From Bacillus sp. DTU_2020_1000418_1_SI_GHA_SEK_038 (GTDB lineage: Bacteria; Bacillota; Bacilli; Bacillales; Cytobacillaceae), in assembly GCF_032341175.1 (NCBI RefSeq), contig NZ_CP135435.1, positions 3,224,001 to 3,288,000 on the forward strand: DNA of 64,000 nucleotides. The letters are read 5' to 3'. Below are positions 7,832 through 16,818 of this stretch, one piece after another. Position numbers and translations under genes: made by a program. Below the pieces are notes generated by a model. It was given only the letters and a program-made list of their open reading frames with translations, was not told the DNA's origin and ran no database searches. The number at the start of each line of letters is the position of its first letter. Position 1 is the stretch's first letter.

Positions 7832-8671
7832 TTACTCCCCAACCTTAACCTTTACACTGATATCTAATGATTTAGCTGAATGGGTTAAGAAGCCAAGTGA
7901 GATATAATCAACTCCTGTATCACTGTAGCTAGAAAGATTGTCAAGTGTAATTCCGCCAGATGCTTCTGTAACTATCCCTTCAGGCACGTATGGAATCCAT
8001 TCCTTTATTTCTTCAGGCTGTCTATTGTCAAACATGATAACGTCCGCACTAGCTGCAGCAGCCTCCATTACTTGTGCTTTAGTTTCGGTCTCTACCTCAA
8101 TCTTAACCATATGACCAATATGTGAACGAACAGCTGAAACTGCCTTTTCAATCGAGCCAGCGAAGGTGATATGATTGTCTTTAATCATCACAGCATCATA
8201 AAGTCCGTAACGGTGGTTAAAGCCACCTCCACAGCGTACAGCGTATTTTTCCAGCATTCTTAGGCCCGGCGTTGTTTTTCTTGTATCACAAATTTTCGTA
8301 TGAGAACTATTTAATTCGGAAACAGCTTTATTAGTAATTGTTGCAATACCACTCATTCGCTGAATAAGATTAAGAATGACTCTTTCACCCTTTAGTAAAT
8401 GGGCTACAGTTCCTTCTGCTGTTGCTAAAACTTGCCCATTCTCAATGGTTTCCCCATCCTTTATCTTCATTTCGACTTTAATTTCGTTGTCCAGAATGGA
8501 AAATCCAGTCCGAATAACATCCTCCCCGCAGAAAATTCCATGATCCTTAGCAATAAAAACGATTTCCCCTTTTTCCTCTTTTCCGAAAATAAGCTCACTC
8601 GTAATATCCCGATCACCAATATCCTCCAAAAAAAATTGCTCAAGTTGCAAGCGCAGCTTTAATTTGTTCAT
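7832..8671 (-). CDS. nadC: Nicotinate-nucleotide pyrophosphorylase (carboxylating) NadC
   Basis: NadC (quinolinate phosphoribosyltransferase) converts quinolinate and PRPP to nicotinate mononucleotide with release of CO2. The 279-residue protein shows EDIGDRDITSE at the N-terminus, RTGFSILD, then GERVILNLIQRMSGIAT, ICDTRKTTPGLRMLEKYAVRCGGGFNHR (the substrate-binding core) and the C-terminal barrel sequence VEVETETKAQ, IMFDN, EASGGITLDN. The start is placed at the second possible ATG (8669-8671), because AAAGGATGA lies upstream of it and would include the first ATG. The start overlaps the 3' end of nadB by about 30 bases, suggesting coupled translation. Confidence 0.95.
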   Translation of the reverse strand: MNKLKLRLQLEQFFLEDIGDRDITSELIFGKEEKGEIVFIAKDHGIFCGEDVIRTGFSILDNEIKVEMKIKDGETIENGQVLATAEGTVAHLLKGERVILNLIQRMSGIATITNKAVSELNSSHTKICDTRKTTPGLRMLEKYAVRCGGGFNHRYGLYDAVMIKDNHITFAGSIEKAVSAVRSHIGHMVKIEVETETKAQVMEAAAASADVIMFDNRQPEEIKEWIPYVPEGIVTEASGGITLDNLSSYSDTGVDYISLGFLTHSAKSLDISVKVKVGE

Positions 8672-10229
8672 GCTTATCATCCTTTTCAGTTTTTCGGCGA
8701 TGGATTATTTGCTTTCGCAGCCAATCCCGATCATTTTCACACGGATAATCCTGTCTGAAATGTCCACCGCGGCTTTCTGTTCTTTTTAAAGCTGAATCTG
8801 TTACAAGCCATGCAGTTATTAGCATGAATATCATTTCGATTTCTTCAATTGATAAGTTATCAATATTCCCATCCAATTGCTTATTGATATGAAAGCTTTC
8901 AAGCCATTCCTTCTGCCTAGAGAGGCCATCCTTCGTGCGCATAATTCCGACATTCTCCATCATCAATTTTTGGATGCTAGCTTGAGAAGGCAGTTGTTTT
9001 GTTATACTCATTGGAATCGATGATTGTCCATATGATTTCAAAGAAACTGAATGCAATACTGGAGAAGTATTAATCCATTCAGCGAGTTTTTTTCCGATGA
9101 ATAATCCTTCCAGCAAGGAATTACTTGCAAGTCTATTTGCTCCATGGATGCCTGAACAAGCTGCTTCCCCAATTGCATAAAGCCCTTCTAAACTGCTCCG
9201 TCCTAATAAATCCGTTATGATACCGCCCATTAAGAAGTGACTGCCTGGAACTATAGGAAGAAGCCCTTCCTTTATGTTGATCCCATGTTCCTCACATAAA
9301 GCAGTTATCGTTGGAAAACGTTCTTCAAATCCCTTTACAGAAGAAATATCCAGAAAAACGGGCTCTCCATTTTCAAGATAGTGGTAAATGGTTTGAGATA
9401 CGATATGTCTCGGTGCTAAATCACTTAATGGATGGATGCTTTCCATAATCGATTTGCCAGCCTTTGTTACAAGGCGTCCTCCTTCACCACGAACTGCTTC
9501 TGAGATTAATCCAACCGCTTTTCCGTTAATATGAAGCAAGGTCGGATGGAACTGGATAAATTCCATATCAGTGATCTCGGCACCTGCCCTATAAGCAAGA
9601 GCAATTCCATCTCCAGTAACTGTGTCAGCATTCGAGGTATAAGCAAATAGCCGTCCACAGCCTCCCGTTGCTAAAACAATATGTTCACCAAAAAAGACTT
9701 CTGTTCTTCCATCTGGATATTTCCCTTTGACACCGATGCATCTCTCTCCAGCATCATCCATTAATAAGTCAAATACAAAAACATTTTCCATAATGGTTAT
9801 ATTCTGGTTTACATTTGCAGTCATAAATTGAATGAGATTTCTCCCGGTGGCATCGCCTCCACTGTGAACTATGCGATGATCACTATGTGCTCCTTCCATC
9901 CCGAGAAGGAGTTCCCCATCCGTTCCTATATCAAATGAACAGCCTTCAGCTATTAAGCCATTTATTAATGCTGGGCCTTCTTCCGTTATTTTCTTTACCG
10001 CCTCAGGATCATTATGAAATCTTCCCGCTTCCAACGTATCCAGATAATGCTTATCTGGATGATCCATTTTCCCTACTGCCGCGGCTACACCTCCTTGAGC
10101 GAAAAATGAATTACTATTATAAACATTAGACTTTGTGAGAATAATCACATTTAAGTCACAGCGAAGACTCTTTGCTAATTGCAAAGCCGATATCCCGCTG
10201 CCAATAATGATGACATTGCACTTTTTCAT
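8640..10229 (-). CDS. nadB: L-aspartate oxidase NadB
   Basis: NadB is an FAD enzyme that oxidises L-aspartate to iminoaspartate, the first step of de novo NAD synthesis. The 529-residue product starts with a dinucleotide-binding GxGxxxL motif (VIIIGSGISALQLAKSL), then SNSFFAQGGVAAAVG, EGAHSDHRIVHSGGDATGR (active-site region), EFIQFHPTLLH, SEAVRGEGGRLV, LAPRHIVSQ and SGIHGANRLASNSLLEG, all typical of the succinate dehydrogenase flavoprotein-like family. The ATG has AGGAGG six bases upstream. It is first in the operon and is preceded by a candidate NiaR operator. Confidence 0.96.
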   Translation of the reverse strand: MKKCNVIIIGSGISALQLAKSLRCDLNVIILTKSNVYNSNSFFAQGGVAAAVGKMDHPDKHYLDTLEAGRFHNDPEAVKKITEEGPALINGLIAEGCSFDIGTDGELLLGMEGAHSDHRIVHSGGDATGRNLIQFMTANVNQNITIMENVFVFDLLMDDAGERCIGVKGKYPDGRTEVFFGEHIVLATGGCGRLFAYTSNADTVTGDGIALAYRAGAEITDMEFIQFHPTLLHINGKAVGLISEAVRGEGGRLVTKAGKSIMESIHPLSDLAPRHIVSQTIYHYLENGEPVFLDISSVKGFEERFPTITALCEEHGINIKEGLLPIVPGSHFLMGGIITDLLGRSSLEGLYAIGEAACSGIHGANRLASNSLLEGLFIGKKLAEWINTSPVLHSVSLKSYGQSSIPMSITKQLPSQASIQKLMMENVGIMRTKDGLSRQKEWLESFHINKQLDGNIDNLSIEEIEMIFMLITAWLVTDSALKRTESRGGHFRQDYPCENDRDWLRKQIIHRRKTEKDDKHEQIKAALAT

Positions 10230-10244
10230 ATTTACCTCCTGTTT

Positions 10245-10268
10245 TTACAGGTGTCTTGACACTTATAT
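10245..10268 (-). promoter_or_regulatory. Candidate NiaR (NadR) operator upstream of nadB
   Basis: The palindrome GTGTC-TT-GACAC (10251-10262) extends outward imperfectly (ACAGGTGTC / GACACTTAT). It lies about 20 bases upstream of the nadB start and just downstream of the candidate -10, where repressor binding would block initiation. The niaR gene itself lies beyond the divergent gene. The site was recognised by symmetry and place, and not by matching to a matrix. Confidence 0.55.
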
Positions 10269-10293
10269 TTACATAGATTTAAAATTATGACAA
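10266..10293 (-). promoter_or_regulatory. Candidate sigma-A promoter of nadBCA
   Basis: On the minus strand TTGTCA (10288-10293) and TAAATA (10266-10271) are separated by 16 bases and lead into the NiaR-type palindrome. Confidence 0.45.
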
Positions 10294-10311
10294 GAGTTTT
10301 TATAGATTTTG

Positions 10312-10341
10312 TTAAAGATTAGCAGCTCTATCATTTATAAT
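10312..10341 (+). promoter_or_regulatory. Candidate promoter of the cysteine desulfurase-niaR operon
   Basis: A perfect TATAAT (10336-10341) lies 18 bases after TTAAAG and about 40 bases before the desulfurase ATG. Confidence 0.4.
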
Positions 10342-10381
10342 TTCAGAGAATAAGAGAATATGACTATGGAGTGATCTAGGG

Positions 10382-11524
10382 ATGAAATATTTTGATTATG
10401 CTGCTAGCTGCCCTCTCGATAAGGAGGCAGCTGAGACATTTGTAAAGGCAGCAACCCAATATTATGGAAACTCACAAAGCCTGCATGATACAGGGAGTGA
10501 CGCCAGCAGCTTATTAGAAAATTGCCGAAGTGGATGGGCCAATTTACTTCAAGTTCAGAAGGAGGGAATTTATTTTACGAGTGGGGGCTCTGAAGGTAAT
10601 TTCCTTGCGGTTCACGCACTGTTAACAGCGGCGAAAAAAAAGGGCAAGCATATCATAACTAGCATGGCAGAGCATTCGTCCATTCATAGCACGTTAGAAA
10701 AATTAGTCAATGATCATCATTATGAAGTATCAGCAGTCCCCTTAGATTCTAATGGAATAGTTGATTTGAATCAGTTAAGATCAACAATTAGGGAGGATAC
10801 CGTGCTAATAACCATTCAACATGGAAATTCTGAGATAGGCACCCTCCAGCCTCTTGAAGAAATTAGTATGCTCTGCAAAAAGAATCAAATACTGTTCCAC
10901 AGCGATTGCGTACACACATTTGGGAAAACGGATTTTAGTAAAATGGCTTTATTGGCCGACAGTCTCTCTATTTCTGGACATAAATTTTTCGGACCTAAAG
11001 GAACTGGGGCTGTTTATATAAATCCCCATTTACATTGGATGCCCTACTACCCAAAAACATCTCATGAAAGAGGCTTTAGGCTAGGTACTGTTAATGTCCC
11101 GGGTATTGCAGCAATGACCGTAGCTGCCCAAAAGGCTGACAAGAATTTAGAAAATAACACAAATCATTACCAGCAGCTGCGGAAGACCTTATTACATGCC
11201 CTTGAACCTATACAGGATCAATATATTATTTATGGCTCTGATCATAATCAACAGCTCCCTTCAACGATTGGAATGAGCTTGAAAGGCATAGAAGGTCAAT
11301 ATGTGATGCTTGAGTGTAATCGGATGGGCTTTGCCGTTTCAACAGGAAGTGCTTGCCAGGTTGGCATGCAAACAATATCTAAAACGATGAATGCCATGGG
11401 AATTGCAGGGAAGGAAGCGAAAGAGTTTATTAGAATTTCCTTTGGCTGGAATACAACAGAAGCAGACACAGAAGCATTAGGGAAAGCCCTTGTGAGAATA
11501 GCACAAGAATTTCTTCCGAGTTAA
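10382..11524 (+). CDS. nifS: Cysteine desulfurase (NifS/IscS type) of the NAD biosynthesis locus
   Basis: This PLP enzyme removes sulfur from cysteine for delivery to iron-sulfur clusters. In this genomic position in Bacillus it is thought to serve NadA. The 380-residue protein starts at MKYFDYAASCPLD, has FTSGGSEGNFLA near residue 65, the PLP-lysine in SISGHKFFGPKGTGA (about 200) and the catalytic cysteine in FAVSTGSACQVGM (about 318). RFRLGT-like FRLGTVNVPG is also present. It is divergent from nadB across a 150-bp regulatory gap, and is followed 71 bases later by niaR on the same strand. The start is supported by GGAGTGATC upstream. Confidence 0.93.
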   Translation: MKYFDYAASCPLDKEAAETFVKAATQYYGNSQSLHDTGSDASSLLENCRSGWANLLQVQKEGIYFTSGGSEGNFLAVHALLTAAKKKGKHIITSMAEHSSIHSTLEKLVNDHHYEVSAVPLDSNGIVDLNQLRSTIREDTVLITIQHGNSEIGTLQPLEEISMLCKKNQILFHSDCVHTFGKTDFSKMALLADSLSISGHKFFGPKGTGAVYINPHLHWMPYYPKTSHERGFRLGTVNVPGIAAMTVAAQKADKNLENNTNHYQQLRKTLLHALEPIQDQYIIYGSDHNQQLPSTIGMSLKGIEGQYVMLECNRMGFAVSTGSACQVGMQTISKTMNAMGIAGKEAKEFIRISFGWNTTEADTEALGKALVRIAQEFLPS

Positions 11525-11595
11525 GCAAATTTAATATTACAGAACTTATATGTTAAAATGTATCATTATCGTCATATAAAGGGAGATATTGAAAA

Positions 11596-12132
11596 ATGAA
11601 GGATCAGAAAAAGGTACTCGGTGAGGAAAGAAGAGAACTGCTGCTCGAGTTATTAAAGACAAATGGCGAACCGATAACAGGCAATGAGCTAGCAGCTAGA
11701 ACAAACGTAAGCAGACAGGTCATTGTAGGGGATATTACATTGCTTAAAGCAAGAGGAGAGCCTATCATTGCTACAAGCCAAGGATATATGTACTTAACAC
11801 AGGCTGCCATCTCCACTTCTGTTGAACGAACCGTAGCAAGCTCCCACACTCCCGAAAGAACAGAAGAAGAGCTGAATTTGCTAGTGGACCATGGAGTAAC
11901 CGTAAAGGATGTGCGCATTGAACATCCTGTATATGGAGATTTGATTGCTTCTGTAATGGTTTCAAATCGAAAGGAAGTCAAGCAATTTATTGAAAAAATA
12001 AAGGCAACAAATGCTGCCTACCTATCAGAGCTTACAGAAGGCATTCACCTCCACACCCTCCAAGCGGCCTCCGAACATAAACTCGATGAAGCAGTCGATG
12101 CTTTAAAAAAAGCTAATTTTATGGTGGAATAA
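11596..12132 (+). CDS. niaR: NiaR/NadR-type transcriptional repressor of NAD synthesis (HTH + 3H domains)
   Basis: This niacin-responsive repressor (YrxA in B. subtilis) shuts off NAD synthesis genes when nicotinate is available. The 178-residue protein has an N-terminal winged helix (residues about 10-70: RRELLLELLKTNGEPITGNELAARTNVSRQVIVGD contains the HTH) and a C-terminal 3H domain with characteristic histidines: LLVDHGVTVKDVRIEHPVYGDL and LTEGIHLHTLQA. It follows the desulfurase gene and is next to the nad operon it probably controls; the palindrome upstream of nadB is the likely target. It ends in a bidirectional terminator. Confidence 0.93.
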   Translation: MKDQKKVLGEERRELLLELLKTNGEPITGNELAARTNVSRQVIVGDITLLKARGEPIIATSQGYMYLTQAAISTSVERTVASSHTPERTEEELNLLVDHGVTVKDVRIEHPVYGDLIASVMVSNRKEVKQFIEKIKATNAAYLSELTEGIHLHTLQAASEHKLDEAVDALKKANFMVE

Positions 12133-12137
12133 GAAAA

Positions 12138-12165
12138 AGGATCCCAATGACCGGGATCCTCTTTA
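12138..12165. terminator. Bidirectional terminator between niaR and pheA
   Basis: AGGATCCC-AATGACC-GGGATCCT has 8-bp arms. On the minus strand it is followed by TTTTTCTT; on the plus strand by CTTT. Confidence 0.85.
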
Positions 12166-12174
12166 TAAGATAGC

Positions 12175-13053
12175 TCATATATAGTGAACTCGGCTTTTTT
12201 CCATGCCGAGCTGAAAGTATGGATAGCTTCCGAGAATTTTCACTTTACAGTCTAATGCTTCTAGTTCAGCGACTACTCCTGGAATAAGTACATCATCCTG
12301 CTTCATATCCACATCGATAATAAAGAAGTAATTACCAAGACCCGTTTTCATTGGTCTCGATTCAATCTTAGAAAGATTTAGTCTTCTCCAGGCAAAAGCT
12401 GAAAGAACCTGATGAAGAGCTCCGGCACGATCATCGGGCAAAGTAATCATGACGGTCGTTTTGTAGCCCTTAAATGATGCCTTCTCTTCCCGCAAATGCA
12501 CATCGTTCTTCGATAGAACAATAAATCGAGTATGGTTATAGCTTACATCGTGAATATCCTCACGTACAATTTCAAGACCATATTCCTTCGCCGCAAGCTC
12601 GTTAGCAATGGCTCCCGCTTTAATGTCTGGATGTTCCTTTACAAACTGAGCTGCTGCAGCGGTTGATGTTGTTTTTTCACACGGCGTCCCCTTTAGCTCT
12701 TTATGCAGAAATCTATGACATTGAGCTAAAGCATGAGAATGGCTGTATACAACACCAGTTTCCTTCCAGTGATCTTTATTTGCCGGATGAACCATAAAAT
12801 GCTGCCTAATCGGACAAGTGATTTCCCCAACGATTGGCAGATCTACTTCATGAACTAAATAATCAAGTGTAATATTAACCGATCCCTCAAGTGCATTCTC
12901 TAGTGGTACTACTGCTATTTCAATGTCATCCTCTATTAAAGCATCAAAACAATCAGGAATTGTTAAATAGGGTACAGCCTGTTCTTCGGGAAACATTTCC
13001 CGTACAGCGATGTCAGTAAATGTTGCTTTTGGACCCAAATAACCTACTTTCAC
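12175..13053 (-). CDS. pheA: Prephenate dehydratase PheA
   Basis: PheA converts prephenate to phenylpyruvate in phenylalanine synthesis and is feedback-controlled through a C-terminal ACT domain. From the GTG at 13051-13053 (AGGGAGA upstream; the longer frame has a poorer context) the protein starts VKVGYLGPKATFTDIAV and is 292 residues. The catalytic domain (1-190) includes VVPLENALEGSVN, the essential Thr in HDVSYNHTRFIVL (TRF motif), and the substrate-binding TSTAAAAQFV. The ACT domain (about 205-285) has the ligand-binding ESRP motif (KIESRPMKTGLGNYFFIID). It is monofunctional, with no chorismate mutase domain. pheB lies upstream on the same strand. Confidence 0.95.
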   Translation of the reverse strand: MKVGYLGPKATFTDIAVREMFPEEQAVPYLTIPDCFDALIEDDIEIAVVPLENALEGSVNITLDYLVHEVDLPIVGEITCPIRQHFMVHPANKDHWKETGVVYSHSHALAQCHRFLHKELKGTPCEKTTSTAAAAQFVKEHPDIKAGAIANELAAKEYGLEIVREDIHDVSYNHTRFIVLSKNDVHLREEKASFKGYKTTVMITLPDDRAGALHQVLSAFAWRRLNLSKIESRPMKTGLGNYFFIIDVDMKQDDVLIPGVVAELEALDCKVKILGSYPYFQLGMEKSRVHYI

Positions 13054-13192
13054 GAATATCTCTCCCTTACCTACATACAATCTTTAATACTAATACTTTA
13101 CCACTTTACATTAAGAATGTATGTAATCAATTTTGATTGTTTTGAAAAAAGGCCCATAAAAGAAAAAATCAAGGCCGGAAGAGGTACATAGA

Positions 13193-13648
13193 TTATGCAC
13201 CTGAACCGAGTACCTCAACTTTTTCTACAAACTCTAGTTTTCTTAAATTTGCGAGCAACTCTTCAATTTCCATAGCCATCTCTGTAATATTTAAGCTCAG
13301 GGTCACGTTTGCCCTTCCCATTAAAGGGATCGTTTGGTGAATCGTCATTACATTACATCCAGAAGAGGCAACTACAGCAAGTAAATGGGATAAAGTACCT
13401 GAACGATCTTCCAGATAGAAAAATAAAGTAATTAATCTTTCTTTGACCACAGTATGGAAAGGAAAGACAGTATCCCTGTATTTATAAAAGGCGCTCCTGC
13501 TCAAATCCACCTTTTGCACTGCATCCCAAACGGATTCTGCCTTCCCTCTCTCAATCATTTCTTTTGCATCTAACGTTTTTTTCATAGCCTCAGGAAGAAC
13601 ATCCTCCCGAACGAGGTAAAATTTCTTATCGAACTTCTCCTGTCTCAT
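13193..13648 (-). CDS. pheB: ACT domain-containing protein PheB
   Basis: This small protein has an N-terminal part of about 65 residues (including a helix resembling [25 protein letters not shown]) and a C-terminal ACT domain (about 70-147: [31 protein letters not shown] is the start, ending [10 protein letters not shown]). The family is conserved beside pheA and obg in Bacillus. It has been linked to aromatic amino-acid regulation, but the biochemical role is not settled. It is 151 residues long and has a GGAGTG site before the ATG. It lies between obg (28 bases upstream) and pheA (about 140 bases downstream), so it may be cotranscribed with obg. Confidence 0.92.
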   Translation of the reverse strand: MRQEKFDKKFYLVREDVLPEAMKKTLDAKEMIERGKAESVWDAVQKVDLSRSAFYKYRDTVFPFHTVVKERLITLFFYLEDRSGTLSHLLAVVASSGCNVMTIHQTIPLMGRANVTLSLNITEMAMEIEELLANLRKLEFVEKVEVLGSGA

Positions 13649-13675
13649 ACCTACACTCCATTAAGCCTGAAGAGA

Positions 13676-14962
13676 TTATTCTATAAACTCAAACTCATAT
13701 TCAAGAAGCTTTACCGTATCCCCATCTTTTGCCCCTTTTTCGCGGAGAGCTTCATCAACACCCATTCCACGAAGCTGTCTTGCAAATCGGCGGACAGACT
13801 CATCCCGAGTAAAGTCCGTCATCTTGAAGAGCTTCTCAATAGCGTCTCCTGAAACAATAAATGTGCCAGCTGAATCCCTTGTAATGACAAATTCAGTTTC
13901 TTCCGCTTCATGTTTATATACTACGCGATGGACACCTGTTTCGACCTCATCATGCAGCGGGAATTCAGGTGTTTTTTCGATTTTATCAGCAACAGCAAAT
14001 ATTAAATCTCTTAATCCCTGCCTTGTAATTGCCGAAATCGGGAAGACCGGATAATCTTCTTCAATTTGCTCTTTGAACTTTTGAAGATTTTCTTCTGCTC
14101 CAGGCATTTCCATTTTATTTGCTACAATAACTTGGGGTCTTTCTGTTAAGCGCAAATTATATTCTCGTAGTTCTTTATTAATGGTTAAGTAATCTTCATA
14201 AGGATCTCTGCCTTCTGTAGCCGCCATGTCGATGACGTGAACGATTACACGGGTACGTTCAATATGTCTTAGAAATTGATGGCCAAGACCGACTCCTGAG
14301 TGTGCCCCCTCGATTAATCCCGGCAGGTCTGCTAGGACAAAGCTGCGCCCGTCTTCTGTTTCAACCATACCTAGATTTGGAGCAATAGTTGTAAAATGGT
14401 ATTCTGCAATTTTCGGTCTAGCTGAAGATACAACAGATAATAGCGTTGATTTTCCTACGCTTGGAAAGCCAACAAGCCCAGCATCAGCCAAAAGCTTTAA
14501 TTCAAGAATAACTTCTCTCTCGATTCCCGGCTCCCCATGCTCTGATAATTCCGGTGCTGGATTAGAAGGAGTGGCAAACCTTGAGTTTCCTCTTCCTCCT
14601 CGTCCGCCTCTTGCAATCACAGCTCGTTGGCCATGCTCTGTCAGGTCAGCAATTATCTCATTTGTTTCTACATCTGTGACAACTGTACCAGGGGGAACCT
14701 TAACAATCATATCTTTAGCATTTCTGCCATGCTGGTTTTTGGACATGCCATGCTCCCCGCGCGTAGCCTTAAAATGGCGCTGATAACGGAAATCCATTAG
14801 TGTACGCAGCCCTTCGTTTACTTCAAAGACAACGTCTGCACCCTTACCGCCATCTCCGCCTGCAGGCCCTCCCTTAGGAACATATTTTTCGCGGCGGAAG
14901 GCAACCATGCCATTGCCTCCATCTCCGCCTTTAACATAAATTTTTACCTGATCGACAAACAT
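13676..14962 (-). CDS. obg: GTPase Obg
   Basis: Obg is an essential ribosome-associated GTPase involved in 50S maturation, stress signalling and sporulation initiation. The 428-residue product contains the glycine-rich Obg fold (1-158; [15 protein letters not shown] and [14 protein letters not shown]), a G domain (about 159-330; G1 [10 protein letters not shown]3 [10 protein letters not shown]4 NKMEMPG, G5 SAITRQG) and the C-terminal OCT domain (about 345-425). The ATG is preceded by GGGAGG. The gene lies directly downstream of spo0B, as in B. subtilis where the two are an operon linking Obg to the phosphorelay. Confidence 0.97.
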   Translation of the reverse strand: MFVDQVKIYVKGGDGGNGMVAFRREKYVPKGGPAGGDGGKGADVVFEVNEGLRTLMDFRYQRHFKATRGEHGMSKNQHGRNAKDMIVKVPPGTVVTDVETNEIIADLTEHGQRAVIARGGRGGRGNSRFATPSNPAPELSEHGEPGIEREVILELKLLADAGLVGFPSVGKSTLLSVVSSARPKIAEYHFTTIAPNLGMVETEDGRSFVLADLPGLIEGAHSGVGLGHQFLRHIERTRVIVHVIDMAATEGRDPYEDYLTINKELREYNLRLTERPQVIVANKMEMPGAEENLQKFKEQIEEDYPVFPISAITRQGLRDLIFAVADKIEKTPEFPLHDEVETGVHRVVYKHEAEETEFVITRDSAGTFIVSGDAIEKLFKMTDFTRDESVRRFARQLRGMGVDEALREKGAKDGDTVKLLEYEFEFIE

Positions 14963-15042
14963 ATTATTCCTCCCGTCTTAGCTGTTTCAATTTCATAAAA
15001 CAGCAAGAACTGTTTGTATTCCTTATGTACAATGATGATGGT

Positions 15043-15585
15043 CTATTTACTAGGGGAAACAAAAAAATCAAATGATAGTTCTTGTTCAGTCCAGCTTTGA
15101 ATGACAATTTCCGGAAAAGCTGATCCTTTTGTCTCCAAAAATTGCACTAGCTGAATCTTATTTAATATTATCCCTCTAAAATCAAAAAAGAAACGGGTTC
15201 CGTCTATTTGCGGATCAATTGTAACGGATAAATGATTCTCATTAAATGGCTTAATGGCTGAATTCAAATGTTTAAAGAAGGAACTAGTCCAATTTGTCAG
15301 CCAATCATCATCCAAAAAACCGCTCACTGAACTTTCCATTACATCATATTCAATTTGAAATGAATGATTTTCCCAATTATATGTAAGAAGCAAGGAGGCG
15401 AATTGAGGAATATTCAAGTTAGACAGCTTAGCTTCAGCTTGGGCATCAACAACAATTTCATTAATTATTTCTTTAGCCCGGTCAATTTTATTTAATGCCA
15501 AATTCCCTTTTATTAGTTGGATTTTGTTTAACCAGTCGTGGCGTGCGAAACGCAGCACCTCGATTACATCCCAATCTGTTTTCAT
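15043..15585 (-). CDS. spo0B: Spo0B sporulation phosphotransferase
   Basis: Spo0B passes phosphate from Spo0F to Spo0A in the phosphorelay that starts sporulation. The ATG at 15583-15585 (AGGAG seven bases upstream) gives 180 residues; the open frame continues upstream to 15675 but that part does not look like Spo0B. The phosphorylated histidine is His16 in ARHDWLNKIQ, the counterpart of B. subtilis His30, on the first helix of the four-helix bundle. QLIKGNLAL and DAQAEAKLSNL follow as in the family. The C-terminal half is a degenerate histidine-kinase-like ATPase fold without nucleotide motifs, as expected. Compared with B. subtilis Spo0B the N-terminus is shorter by about 14 residues. obg follows after 80 bases. 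Confidence 0.93.
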   Translation of the reverse strand: MKTDWDVIEVLRFARHDWLNKIQLIKGNLALNKIDRAKEIINEIVVDAQAEAKLSNLNIPQFASLLLTYNWENHSFQIEYDVMESSVSGFLDDDWLTNWTSSFFKHLNSAIKPFNENHLSVTIDPQIDGTRFFFDFRGIILNKIQLVQFLETKGSAFPEIVIQSWTEQELSFDFFVSPSK

Positions 15586-15692
15586 ACATGCACTCCTACA
15601 CAGCATATTAAGTTTCAGTAAACTGCTTGCTGTTAGTATATCAAAAAACCAGGCAGACGTAAGCAAAATATACACTATTTAAACCAAAAAGA

Positions 15693-15717
15693 AAACTCTA
15701 ACCATTTAGGCTAGAGT
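15693..15717 (-). terminator. Terminator of the rplU-prp-rpmA operon
   Basis: AACTCTAACC and GGCTAGAGTT form a 10-bp stem with one mismatch and a 5-base loop. On the minus strand it is followed by TTCTTTTT. It isolates the ribosomal protein operon from spo0B-obg. Confidence 0.85.
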
Positions 15718-15732
15718 TATCTTAAGCATTCC

Positions 15733-16026
15733 TTATGCTTCTTGAGCTGCAGGATATACGCTAACTTGTTTACGATCACGGCCAAGGCGCTCGAATTTAA
15801 CAACACCGTCCACTTTCGCGAAAAGTGTATCATCTCCACCTTTACCAACGTTTACACCTGGATAAATTCTAGTACCGCGTTGACGGTAAAGAATTGAACC
15901 ACCAGTTACGAACTGACCATCAGCACGCTTAGCACCAAGGCGCTTCGCGATAGAATCACGGCCGTTCTTCGTTGAACCTACTCCCTTTTTAGAAGCAAAT
16001 AACTGAAGATCTAATTTTAGTAACAT
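15733..16026 (-). CDS. rpmA: 50S ribosomal protein L27 with cleavable N-terminal extension
   Basis: L27 sits near the peptidyl transferase centre. This 97-residue precursor begins [25 protein letters not shown]. In Firmicutes the first nine residues (through LQLF) are removed by the Prp protease, leaving the Ala-Ser-Lys-Lys end that reaches the active centre. The substrate sequence for that cleavage is present here in full, and the prp gene is immediately upstream, with its stop codon abutting the rpmA ATG. The Shine-Dalgarno AGGAGGTGG is inside the end of prp. Confidence 0.97.
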   Translation of the reverse strand: MLLKLDLQLFASKKGVGSTKNGRDSIAKRLGAKRADGQFVTGGSILYRQRGTRIYPGVNVGKGGDDTLFAKVDGVVKFERLGRDRKQVSVYPAAQEA

Positions 16027-16371
16027 TTATTCCACCTCCTGCTTTTTGAAGGTCATTTTTATATGCTGCCCGTATTGCTCTTCAATCGTCTGCAATGAGA
16101 CAACCATTCCTTCTAAAAGAAGTTGAATTTTCTCATTTGTTTCTTCCGGCAAATGTTCCGGAATGACACAGCGGAGAAAACCGTCCTCTTTTTGCTCAAT
16201 TTCGGGTGTAATGCCGATTAAAGCATGCACCGCATTAATTGCGCCAATCGATACGGCTGATACGCCTGCACAGACAATATCATTCCCTCTTTCAGCAAAA
16301 AAGGCATGGCCGCTTATTTCAAATGACTGAATTACTCCGGACTCTTTACGATTCACCGTAACTTGAATCAT
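16027..16371 (-). CDS. prp: Ribosomal processing cysteine protease Prp (YsxB)
   Basis: Prp cuts the N-terminal extension from ribosomal protein L27. The ATG at 16369-16371 gives a 114-residue protein starting MIQVTVNRKESG. The catalytic pair is visible as His22 in FEISGHAFFAE and Cys34 in GNDIVCAGVSAVS, the same numbering as described for the S. aureus enzyme. The longer open frame to 16401 overlaps rplU and is not supported by a binding site. The gene lies between rplU and rpmA, overlapping neither in the preferred model, and is surely cotranscribed with both. Confidence 0.94.
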   Translation of the reverse strand: MIQVTVNRKESGVIQSFEISGHAFFAERGNDIVCAGVSAVSIGAINAVHALIGITPEIEQKEDGFLRCVIPEHLPEETNEKIQLLLEGMVVSLQTIEEQYGQHIKMTFKKQEVE

Positions 16372-16381
16372 ATTAATCGCC

Positions 16382-16690
16382 TTAAGCGTTGATCTTTTCA
16401 ATCACAACTTTAGTGTATGGCTGACGATGACCTTGCTTTTTGCGATAGTTTTTCTTCGCTTTGTACTTGAAAACAATAATTTTCTTCGCACGGCCTTGCT
16501 TTTCAACTTTAGCTGTAACAGTAGCTCCTTCAACAACAGGGCTTCCTACTTTTACATTGTCTCCGCCAACGAAAAGAACTTTATCAAAAGTTACTGTTTC
16601 GCCTGCTTCTGCGTTTAGCTTTTCGATGTAGATAGCTTGACCTTCTTCTACACGTACTTGCTTACCACCAGTTTCAATAATCGCGTACAT
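16382..16690 (-). CDS. rplU: 50S ribosomal protein L21
   Basis: L21 is a large-subunit protein that binds 23S rRNA. The ATG at 16688-16690 (AGGAGG eight bases upstream) gives 102 residues, the same length as in B. subtilis, starting [17 protein letters not shown]. The C-terminal [22 protein letters not shown] is characteristic, although split by only a short basic linker. It is the first gene of rplU-prp-rpmA and is preceded by a structured leader. Confidence 0.98.
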   Translation of the reverse strand: MYAIIETGGKQVRVEEGQAIYIEKLNAEAGETVTFDKVLFVGGDNVKVGSPVVEGATVTAKVEKQGRAKKIIVFKYKAKKNYRKKQGHRQPYTKVVIEKINA

Positions 16691-16691
16691 G

Positions 16692-16815
16692 AACTGCACC
16701 TCCTCTTAGACTAAGACTCGCCATCGTCAGGCGTCTCACATCACTTGAAAGTAATGCAAAAACTTATGACCTGTTCTGAGCGGTTGTAGCACGGGTGCGC
16801 TACAAACATAACATG
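16692..16815 (-). promoter_or_regulatory. L21-type ribosomal protein leader
   Basis: The 5' untranslated region upstream of rplU contains a hairpin at its 5' end (TTGTAGCGC / GTGCTACAA on the minus strand), an internal region and the GAGACGCCTGACGATGGCGAGTC segment just before the Shine-Dalgarno site; GACGCC/GGCGAGTC can pair. Length, place and the GC-rich conserved blocks fit the L21 leader described for Bacillus, thought to bind L21 and lower expression of its own operon. I could not run a covariance model. Confidence 0.7.
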
Positions 16816-16818
16816 AAA

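Noticed and set aside
11604..11981. 125-codon minus-strand frame opposite niaR
   Set aside because: Shadow of niaR, which has recognisable HTH and 3H domains and a good start.
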